DNA from: CAKMMH01 sp927798255 | GTDB taxonomy: Bacteria > Bdellovibrionota_C > UBA2361 > CAKMMH01 | Length of the DNA stretch: 5,339 nucleotides | Direction of reading: 5' to 3' | NCBI GenBank assembly: GCA_034180415.1 | Contig: JAXFOK010000061.1 | Span: 1-5,339, forward strand | Part shown: one piece after another, positions 1-5,326 of the stretch | Numbering within the stretch: the first letter of the stretch is position 1 | Layout: every line of letters starts with the position of its first letter | Made by a program: the position numbers and the translations under genes | Notes under the pieces: generated by a model | The model's input: only the letters and a program-made list of their open reading frames with translations | Database searches by the model: none | Told to the model about the DNA's origin: nothing

Positions 1-1
1 T

Positions 2-1282
2 TTACGGCCTCAAAGCGGTAATTGGCGTAACAAAGATTCCGCTTTCTGGGTCTTTGTAAGCTGCTGATAGATAGCCAACTATTACACACATAAAGACAGG
101 TTTCTTTTTAACATTCTTATAAAATTTTTGAAGACTAACTATCGCATCACTTATGCTATTACTACTAAGTTTTATTTCAAAAGCTGCATAAGTACCATTT
201 TGAAACTCTAAAATTGCATCAACTTCATCCCCAGATTGATTATCACGAAAGTGATAAAGATGCGCATCAAGAAAATCTGCATATATTCTTAAATCTCGCT
301 CAGCTAACGCTTCAAACATAAGCCCGAAAGTTTCATGGTCATTTAAAAGTTTCTCTGCGGTAATATTTAACGCAGCACAACTTAATGATGGGTCGACTAA
401 ATGCCTTTTAGCAGATTTTCCAACTCTTTTTGATGAACGATAATTAAGACTAAAAGCTTCTGTATTAGCTGTTATATATAAACTATCTAAAACTTCTATA
501 TAATCAGCAACAGTATCCCTACTTTTTATCAGTTCATTTTCATCTTCATATTCCTCTATATCATTAACAAGTGTTTTTACCCCTACAGTACTCGATTCAT
601 TTCTTGCAAGAGCCCTTAAAACCATTTTCATTTTAGTTGGATTTTTCTTAGAGATATTTCTTTCATGGATATCTTTTGTAGCAATAGACTCTAGATAACT
701 TTTAGGAACTATTTGCGCATCAAGACCTTTCATCTCCAAATTTTGTGGCCAACCACCTCGAATAATAAAATTTGCAAGTTGCATAAGTGTATATTCTTTA
801 ACTTGCCCTTCTTTTATTTTACCTTTAAGCATATCGAGGATGGAAACTTCCCCTGTTGATTCTCCTGATTCAAACAAGCTCATTGTATGCATTCGCATTA
901 TTGCAATTCTTCCTGTCCCTGAATGAAACACTTTACCATTATTTTCATAATTAAGTGTCGTTGAACCTGTTAATATAAATTTTCCTCTTTCTCCATCACT
1001 ATCACATTCATGTCTTACAGAATCCCAAATCTGAGGAACAATTTGCCATTCATCAATAAGTTGTGGATGTTCATTTTTGAAAATAAATTTAGGATTAGTA
1101 TTTGCTAAATCATATACTCTTTGCTCTGTAACATATGAAACACTTTTAGCATGATTAAGACTAGTCCAAGTCTTACCACACCATTTAGGACCTTCAATAG
1201 AAACTGCACCAAATATTTGTAAATATTTAGCAATTTTATCATCTATAAGCCTTTTTATATATTTTTTAGGAGAAAGATTCAT
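2..1282 (-). CDS. AAA_14 / DUF4143 P-loop ATPase
   Basis: This is a complete 426-residue protein of the AAA_14-DUF4143 family, cytosolic ATPases of unknown physiological role that are widespread in accessory DNA. The N-terminal AAA domain has a Walker A at residues 31-38 (GPKWCGKT), a Walker B at about 73-79 (PQLIDEW), a sensor-like FILTGS at 102-107, and the family block TGR...SLFESGES around 123-142, followed by RGGWP at 175-179. The C-terminal DUF4143 part carries GDEVDAI at 351-357 and FEIKLS at 368-373. This resembles a PD-(D/E)XK nuclease core (D355, E369, K371), so a DNA-binding or DNA-cutting role is possible but unproven. The ATG at 1282 is preceded by AGAGG with seven bases between, a good ribosome site. 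The stop TAA lies at the extreme left edge, so the gene is intact. Its promoter is overlaid by three 17-bp direct repeats. Family assignment is secure; function is not. Confidence 0.93.
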   Translation of the reverse strand: MNLSPKKYIKRLIDDKIAKYLQIFGAVSIEGPKWCGKTWTSLNHAKSVSYVTEQRVYDLANTNPKFIFKNEHPQLIDEWQIVPQIWDSVRHECDSDGERGKFILTGSTTLNYENNGKVFHSGTGRIAIMRMHTMSLFESGESTGEVSILDMLKGKIKEGQVKEYTLMQLANFIIRGGWPQNLEMKGLDAQIVPKSYLESIATKDIHERNISKKNPTKMKMVLRALARNESSTVGVKTLVNDIEEYEDENELIKSRDTVADYIEVLDSLYITANTEAFSLNYRSSKRVGKSAKRHLVDPSLSCAALNITAEKLLNDHETFGLMFEALAERDLRIYADFLDAHLYHFRDNQSGDEVDAILEFQNGTYAAFEIKLSSNSISDAIVSLQKFYKNVKKKPVFMCVIVGYLSAAYKDPESGIFVTPITALRP

Positions 1283-1311
1283 ATAAATACCTCTTACTTT
1301 ACTTTGATGCT

Positions 1312-1341
1312 ATTATAAGTAAAATTATGCACTTTTCACAA
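1312..1341 (-). promoter_or_regulatory. Predicted promoter of the DUF4143 ATPase gene
   Basis: Read on the minus strand, a perfect TATAAT (1317-1312) lies about 30 bases before the ATG. A weak -35 (TTGTGA, 1341-1336) sits 18 bases further upstream. That -35 lies inside the first 17-bp repeat, so a protein bound to the repeats would contact or block RNA polymerase. This is a consensus match only; the transcription start is not known. Confidence 0.55.
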
Positions 1342-1387
1342 GATTTATTATGCACTTTTCACAAAAAAAATTATGCACTTTTCACAA
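1325..1387. repeat. Three exact 17-bp direct repeats, 23-bp period (set A)
   Basis: The 17-mer TTATGCACTTTTCACAA occurs without a mismatch at 1325-1341, 1348-1364 and 1371-1387. Both six-base spacers (GATTTA and AAAAAA) give a period of exactly 23 bp, about two helical turns, so all copies face roughly the same side of the DNA. The copy nearest the gene overlaps the predicted -35 of the DUF4143 ATPase. The exact copies, unrelated spacers and constant phase indicate a multimeric protein-binding site (operator or iteron type). A plasmid replication iteron is possible in form, but no replication protein is visible. Confidence 0.9.
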
Positions 1388-1609
1388 AATCTTAAAGCTA
1401 ATTAATAAAATATCTAATAATTTTAGATAATTAAATTTAAGAATACTTTCTATCATAATGTAGCATAATTATCATTTATCACACATTTATCAACTAAGAA
1501 TAATATAAAATTTATATATATACTTACATGATAAAATTTTAATGGACTAGTTAAAAAGATAAAATATTATTATTAAATAAATCAATTAGTTATAAATTAA
1601 AGACAAGAA
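1388..1609. other. Gene-free A/T-rich stretch
   Basis: This stretch between repeat sets A and B is very A/T-rich. I see no open frame with family resemblance, no tRNA-like fold and no clear hairpin terminator on either strand. It lies between the control region of the ATPase gene and repeat set B. Confidence 0.5.
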
Positions 1610-1691
1610 CTCGCTCATAAAATGTGAAAATCTACTCGAAACTCCCTCTTAAAATGTGAAATTTTAACAAAAAGTCGCTATTAAAATATGA
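1610..1691. repeat. Three imperfect direct repeats, 32-bp period (set B)
   Basis: On the plus strand, copies start at 1610 (CTCGCTCATAAAATGTGA), 1642 (CTCCCTCTTAAAATGTGA) and 1674 (GTCGCTATTAAAATATGA). Each copy is 18 bp and the spacing is exactly 32 bp, about three helical turns, while the intervening bases differ. The first two copies share 15 of 18 bases; the third is more diverged. The set sits about 70 bp past the stop of the AlbA regulator and more than 300 bp upstream of the ATPase ATG, so it is not in the immediate control region of any intact gene here. It is most likely a multimeric binding site, possibly left over from a lost neighbour. Confidence 0.75.
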
Positions 1692-1759
1692 TTGAAGTAG
1701 CTAAAAGGTATTACTTTACTGCTTTTTTACTTAAAAGATGGTGTAAATTATATGATTAA

Positions 1760-3107
1760 TTAACTTACCCTCCAACTTCCAGACTTATTTGACCCCATGC
1801 GAAAAATTTTGCCTTTTTTAGTTAAACTACTAAGAATTCTATTTACGGTTGAGATAGATTTACCTAAGTGATTTATTATATCTTGTTTTGAAAAATCTGC
1901 ATTTTCATTTTTACTTATAAAATCTAGTACTTTTTTTTCATCCAAAGACAAATCATCTTCTAAAGAATTATTACAATTATTCTTACTACCAGCTTTTCTA
2001 TTATTAGCTATTCTTAAAAATTCAAAAGTAAAGCCAAATTGATTATTTTCATACCTATAACCTGTATCTTTACAAAGACGAAAAACTCTTTCAAAACCTG
2101 TACCAAAGGCTTCAATCGTTTTATTATAGTAAAGAGTGGTCGCAATTAATGGATTGCGAATCATTGAACCTTGTTTTCCACTAGCAAACATCTCTGGACT
2201 AGTACCTACAACAAGGGGACCAGGATTGTAAATATGAATTTTTGTAGGAGTTATATAAATTTCATTATAGCTAGAAAGATTAACTTTCATGTGTGCAAAA
2301 CTATTTACTATAATCTCTCTAAAAGCCTCTAGGGGAACTTCTGGCGTTTCAACTCTTTTCATTCCAACAATTTCTGCTTTCCAATGAATATTATTTGATA
2401 CATATTTAATAGCTTCATTTATACATTCAAAAATATTGCCTCTAAATTGCTTTGAATCACTAAATGAAATTCTTTCATCAGTTGGATATGTAGCTAATTT
2501 TAGTAAAAGGGGTTTTTTATTTGAAAATAAATAAAAACCCGCATTATTCAAATTATCACCTTTTAATAATTCTAATTTTCTAAGCGTAGATGTAGTATCT
2601 TTAAATAAAAAATTTATACGCCCACATTCATTTCCTTCATTAACATATTTTATTAAAAGCTCCTCATCAACATCATCAACCCCAAACTCTGTAGCTTCTT
2701 TTTCCCATTTAGAGTAATCGTAATTTTTATTTTTAAAATATGACTCAAGTTCATCATTTGTCATAAGTAAATCTTCATCATCTGAGCGTACATAATATCT
2801 TCCATAAGCAGAATATGGAGTATCATCGCCTTGAACTTCGACTTTTATAATATCTTTACCATCAACTTTTATAACATTAATCTTAGGGGTTAATCTTGGT
2901 TTCAAATAATCTTTAATTGCCCGTGAAACATCAGAAGTAGTATGAACACCTATCGTTTGACCAACAGCTAAACCATCATTCTTTATACCAAAATACAAAA
3001 TTCCTTTTTTATGCTTATTTAGCATTGAACAAAGAGATATTATTCCCTCTTTAAGTTTGACTAGTAGATTTCTTAAATTCAACTGTTTCCGACTCTCTTT
3101 TTTCCAT
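1760..3107 (-). pseudogene. AlbA_2 / Schlafen-type ATP-binding regulator, frameshifted near the N-terminus
   Basis: This gene encodes a protein of the family often labelled 'RecG-like' or 'transcriptional regulator': AlbA_2 DNA-binding domain, GHKL-type ATPase domain (HATPase_c_4) and a C-terminal winged helix. From ATG 3107 the frame reads MEKRESETVEFKKSTSQ, the usual AlbA_2 opening, and then hits TAA at 3053-3051. Removing one A from the triple A at 3058-3056 joins it to LKEGIISLCSMLNKHKKGILYFGI and gives a normal 448-residue protein. The rest is open to the stop at 1760. It contains REIIVNSFAH (N-box-like), YNPGPL, a GTGFERV G-box and a helix-turn-helix around QDIINHLGKSISTVNRIL. A TTG at 3082 opens the long frame but would lose the conserved RESxxxEFK strand, so it is a poor start. 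A second in-frame ATG at 3119 lies upstream. The defect is either a real one-base insertion or a sequencing error. Two 12-bp repeat arrays precede the gene. Confidence 0.85.
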
Positions 3108-3130
3108 ATTCTTAACCATTAATAAAAAGA

Positions 3131-3178
3131 TTTATCGTATCATTTATCGTATCATTTATCGTATCATTTATCGTATCA
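3131..3178. repeat. Tandem array of four 12-bp units, proximal (set C)
   Basis: Four perfect head-to-tail copies of TTTATCGTATCA (minus strand TGATACGATAAA) end 11 bp before the upstream ATG at 3119 and 23 bp before the ATG at 3107 of the AlbA regulator. The array therefore occupies the promoter and leader of that gene. Each unit read on the minus strand offers a -10-like TACGAT, so copy number could alter promoter spacing or strength. The identity of the units suggests selection as a protein-binding array or recent slippage. Confidence 0.93.
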
Positions 3179-3273
3179 CTTTACAATCAAAAATTATTAT
3201 CCACCTTAATAAAGACTAAATAATCATAACAAAATCAATATATTACTACCACACAAGATTTTAAATCAAGAAA

Positions 3274-3309
3274 TTTATCGTATCATTTATCGTATCATTT
3301 ATCGTATCA
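3274..3309. repeat. Tandem array of three 12-bp units, distal (set C)
   Basis: Three more perfect copies of the same 12-bp unit lie 95 bp beyond the proximal array, in the same orientation. They fall between the AlbA regulator and the ester-cyclase remnant. A repeated site at a distance allows DNA looping between the two arrays. The DNA between them is A/T-rich and holds no gene that I can see. Confidence 0.93.
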
Positions 3310-3348
3310 CCAAACTACTACAAGATATCATAAATAATCATAAATATA

Positions 3349-3733
3349 TTACATTGCTCCGATGCCACGAAGCATTCCAATCATTCCTTCTGCTGCGATA
3401 TCATTTATAATCTTTCCATCACTATTAAAATAATGAGAGTTCATCACACAAGCTGAAATCTTTTTATTTGTTGGCAAAATCCCTAAAAATTCACCATCAT
3501 GTGTAGCTGTCAAATCCCATTTAATGCTACTTTATTTTCATCTGCAACTAAATCTGTAATATGCCATTTAACATCTGAAAAACCTTTTCTCATCCAATAA
3601 ACTACAGATAAATATCCTTCCCCGCCATACAATGGATTAGGACTTACAGGCGTGTAAAAAGCTACGTCATCGCTATAAGTTCTTTAGCAAGATTTTCATC
3701 TGCCGTATTTATCATTGTTTCAAACTTTTTCAT
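3349..3733 (-). pseudogene. SnoaL-like ester cyclase, broken by two frameshifts
   Basis: Reading across three frames reconstructs a small SnoaL-like (ester cyclase, NTF2-fold) protein of about 128 residues, the normal family length. Segment 1 starts at ATG 3733 (MKKFETMINTADENLAKELI). Segment 2 runs DDVAFYTPVSPNPLYGGEGY and on through VYWMRKGFSDVKWHITDLVADENKVA. Segment 3 runs KWDLTATHDGEFLGILPTNK to EGMIGMLRGIGAM and the stop TAA at 3351-3349. One base is missing near 3673-3676 (frame 1 otherwise stops at a TAG) and another near 3520-3524 (frame 2 otherwise stops at a TGA). Between these points the sequence is continuous and well conserved in character, so the damage is recent or a sequencing artefact. 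The substrate of such proteins is rarely known. No convincing ribosome site is seen before ATG 3733. It lies 58 bp past the MNT stop, on the same strand. Confidence 0.85.
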
Positions 3734-3791
3734 TAAATTTATATTACGTTATATTAGGTTCATGATTAATTCTCTTTTAAAAAAGATAACT

Positions 3792-4100
3792 TTACCTTGG
3801 ATAAATCTGCACATTATTTCTATCAATTTCTTTTTGAAAACTTAAAGGCAAATCTTCGTATTTATGAATATCAACATAAAATGGAATGTTTGATTCATCA
3901 AAAAGTCCTTTAAGGGTACCGACAGTCCCTTTATCGCTTGAAAAATTTTTAATCGCTAAATCAAGATCACTTCCTGGATGTGAATCTCCCCCAACTCTAC
4001 TACCATACGCAAGCACGATACTTTCTGGGCAAAAATACGCTAATAAATCCACAACCATCTTTAGATATTTTTCTTTAACATTCAAATTTTCAATCTGCAT
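3792..4100 (-). CDS. mntA: MNT-domain minimal nucleotidyltransferase, antitoxin of a HEPN/MNT pair
   Basis: This 102-residue protein is a minimal nucleotidyltransferase. It contains the diagnostic GS-X10-DXD motif, AYGSRVGGDSHPGSDLDLAI, with G33-S34 and the metal-binding carboxylates D45 and D47. A third acidic residue is likely D77 in YVDIHK. In characterised pairs, the MNT enzyme transfers AMP to a tyrosine of the HEPN toxin and so silences it. ATG 4100 is the best start because GAGGTG lies six bases upstream, inside the end of the HEPN gene. A longer form from a TTG at 4112 is open but less likely. The gene overlaps the HEPN gene by 11 bp, so the two are translationally coupled and made in a fixed ratio. 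All catalytic residues are present, so it should be active. The symbol is assigned by family resemblance. Confidence 0.9.
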   Translation of the reverse strand: MQIENLNVKEKYLKMVVDLLAYFCPESIVLAYGSRVGGDSHPGSDLDLAIKNFSSDKGTVGTLKGLFDESNIPFYVDIHKYEDLPLSFQKEIDRNNVQIYPR

Positions 4101-4506
4101 GAAGCACCTCAATCAATCTTTTAGAATCATTTATAAAATCACTAATTAAAGTTAAAGTATACAGTGCGAACTCCTCACCATAATTATGTGCAGTATCATT
4201 CCTATTATCTCTATAAAGCATCCATCTGTTTACTTCATCTTCAGAAAGTAATGAATATTGAAATGCCGACCTAAATAAATTTTTAAATGTTAATTTATCT
4301 AGTGCTTGTTTGCTCGGAAAATATGGTAACAATTTCTTTCTTAAAAGATTTCCGGCTTGCTCAAGTGTCATTTCAAAAGACTTAACTAATGAATTTCTTG
4401 TAATTTCATATAGTTCATCATCTTGAGTTAAACTTTCTAAAATCCTAAACGACTTTTCTACTTGCGTTATACACTTTTCTAAAAATTCAGTATCTATTGT
4501 TACCAT
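4090..4506 (-). CDS. hepT: HEPN-domain toxin (HI0074 / nucleotidyltransferase substrate-binding type)
   Basis: This 138-residue, mostly helical protein belongs to the HEPN group that accompanies minimal nucleotidyltransferases (HI0074/TIGR01987 type). Near the C-terminus it carries RNDTAHNY (residues 102-109), an exact R-X4-H-X-Y motif. R102 and H107 form the RNase active site of HEPN toxins, and Y109 corresponds to the tyrosine adenylylated by the partner in characterised HepT-MntA pairs. The expected role is an RNA-cleaving toxin held inactive by the downstream MNT enzyme. I chose ATG 4506 because the predicted promoter would start RNA near 4538; an AAGG lies rather far upstream (12 bases). 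ATG 4530 is an alternative and would leave a leader of only about eight bases. A TTG at 4539 would fall at the RNA start. The toxin-first order and the 11-bp overlap are typical of the family. Confidence 0.9.
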   Translation of the reverse strand: MVTIDTEFLEKCITQVEKSFRILESLTQDDELYEITRNSLVKSFEMTLEQAGNLLRKKLLPYFPSKQALDKLTFKNLFRSAFQYSLLSEDEVNRWMLYRDNRNDTAHNYGEEFALYTLTLISDFINDSKRLIEVLHAD

Positions 4507-4544
4507 ATAAGAAACTAACCTTTTAAACATCACCAACAATTTAG

Positions 4545-4573
4545 ATAATAACTACAAAAAAATCTCTTTGCAA
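4545..4573 (-). promoter_or_regulatory. Predicted sigma-70 promoter of the HEPN/MNT operon
   Basis: On the minus strand, TTGCAA (4573-4568) and TATTAT (4550-4545) are separated by exactly 17 bases. This places the RNA start near 4538, about 30 bases before ATG 4506. It is a consensus match only. Confidence 0.5.
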
Positions 4574-4643
4574 GGTAGTTTAGCTTCTACAAAAAACAAC
4601 TTATATCCATTAAAAGAGCAACAATACTTTTTCACAAAATTAC

Positions 4644-4669
4644 TGTAGCATTTTTGCAAAAATGCTACA
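4644..4669. repeat. 26-bp perfect palindrome
   Basis: Positions 4644-4669 are a perfect inverted repeat: the 13-base half TGTAGCATTTTTG is followed directly by its reverse complement, with TTGCAA at the centre. With no loop it is better suited to a dimeric protein than to an RNA hairpin, and no U-tract follows on either strand. It lies between the divergent HEPN/MNT operon and the plus-strand gene, about 118 bp before the -24 element of the sigma-54 promoter, a usual place for an activator site. Confidence 0.92.
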
Positions 4670-4675
4670 CTTTTA

Positions 4676-4693
4676 TGTTGCAAAAATGCGACA
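4676..4693. repeat. Third copy of the palindrome half-site
   Basis: TTGCAAAAATGCGACA at 4678-4693 repeats the right side of the palindrome (TTGCAAAAATGCTACA at 4654-4669) with one mismatch, displaced by exactly 24 bp. With its flank, 4676-4693 begins TGT and ends ACA. Together with the palindrome there are three copies of the 16-base element over 50 bp, one reversed. Confidence 0.85.
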
Positions 4694-4786
4694 ATTGGGC
4701 AACTTGATAAAAATTTTAAAATATTTTTACATTTATTTATCCGCATTTTCAGTATATTATAAGTTTTTCATAAATATTTTATATTT

Positions 4787-4802
4787 TGGCATGATTCTTG
4801 CA
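4787..4802 (+). promoter_or_regulatory. Sigma-54 (RpoN) promoter
   Basis: TGGCATGATTCTTGCA matches the RpoN consensus TGGCACG-N4-TTGCW with one mismatch. It has the invariant GG (4788-4789) and GC (4800-4801) exactly ten bases apart. Transcription would begin near 4813 and run rightward into the 170-residue gene. In Campylobacterota RpoN mainly drives middle flagellar genes, but it always needs an enhancer-binding protein. The upstream palindrome is a candidate site for such a protein. Confidence 0.75.
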
Positions 4803-4813
4803 TATAGAAAGGC

Positions 4814-5326
4814 ATGGAAACACAAAATATTAAAAATAACATAAATAATAAAGTTCAAAAAATAGATTTTAACAGAGTTGTAATCTTTCAAATATCAAAA
4901 CTCATAAATGACGGACGTGCAATATTTGGAATGCTTATAGCAAACGAGTATCTTAAAAATAACTCACCTATTAGACTTAGTCTTTCAAATATGGCAAGAG
5001 AAATCATTTCTGAATCTTCAAATTATATTTTACCGGATAGCTTTTTAAATAAAATTTTAGATGAGGGGTACACTTTTTCTATGCTTTCATTTAAAGAACA
5101 AGAAATTCTTTTAAGTTTAAATGAGAAATCTTTTGAAAGAATTGAAAAAAGAGAAGTTACTACTACATCAAATATCATCAATCTTAGCGAAAAAAGAACA
5201 AAAGAAGGTGTTGAAAAATTAAAAAATGTTTATTTCAGAAATAGAAAAACTAGCAAAAGAGTTAGATTTGAAGAAACTCAAAACGAGCGCGAAGAAAGAC
5301 CAATGCTACATATTGTTAATATGTAA
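4814..5326 (+). CDS. Hypothetical protein, 170 residues, downstream of a sigma-54 promoter
   Basis: I do not recognise this protein. It has no signal peptide, no membrane segment and no enzyme motif that I can see. Residues 20-45 look like one helix (RVVIFQISKLINDGRAIFGM), and the middle looks helical with mixed charge. The C-terminal third (about 125-162) is strongly charged, with basic runs such as RNRKTSKRVRF followed by EETQNEREERP, which could bind nucleic acid or a protein partner. The gene ends in a double stop (TAA TAA). ATG 4814 is the first in-frame start after a TAG at 4805. The AAAGG before it is only one base away, and the predicted sigma-54 RNA start is at 4813, so translation would be nearly leaderless. 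An alternative ATG at 4931 would drop 39 residues. It is transcribed away from the HEPN/MNT operon. The sustained open frame and codon use support a real gene. Confidence 0.7.
   Translation: METQNIKNNINNKVQKIDFNRVVIFQISKLINDGRAIFGMLIANEYLKNNSPIRLSLSNMAREIISESSNYILPDSFLNKILDEGYTFSMLSFKEQEILLSLNEKSFERIEKREVTTTSNIINLSEKRTKEGVEKLKNVYFRNRKTSKRVRFEETQNEREERPMLHIVNM

Noticed and set aside
1325..1387. Plasmid replication origin built on iterons
   Set aside because: The repeats resemble iterons, but there is no replication protein or DnaA-box cluster that I can see, and they overlap a promoter.
3094..3104. Phase-variable homopolymer in the AlbA gene (run of six A on the minus strand)
   Set aside because: The frame is correct through this run (MEKRESE). 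The break lies about 40 bases downstream at a triple A, which is too short for frequent slippage.
3131..3309. Possible CRISPR array
   Set aside because: The 12-bp units are directly tandem without spacers, and no cas gene is present.
3769..3791. Terminator-like inverted repeat (TCTTTT/AAAAGA) after the MNT gene
   Set aside because: The stem is nearly all A-T pairs with a two-base loop, too weak to support in this A/T-rich DNA.
3886..4149. 87-residue plus-strand open frame
   Set aside because: It is antisense to the MNT and HEPN genes, which carry complete catalytic motifs; it has no motif of its own.
4628..4641. A further copy of repeat set A (TTTTTCACAAAATT) near the palindrome
   Set aside because: Only the A/T-rich TTTTCACAAAA part matches; the TTATGCAC half is missing, so chance is sufficient.
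4552..4746. 64-residue minus-strand open frame containing VAFLQ twice
   Set aside because: Its repeated peptide is only the translation of the palindrome and half-site repeats; it has no ribosome site or family resemblance and overlaps the predicted HEPN promoter.
4662..4844. 60-residue plus-strand open frame rich in aromatic and hydrophobic residues
   Set aside because: It runs from the palindrome through the sigma-54 promoter into the start of the 170-residue gene, and its composition is what translated A/T-rich DNA gives.
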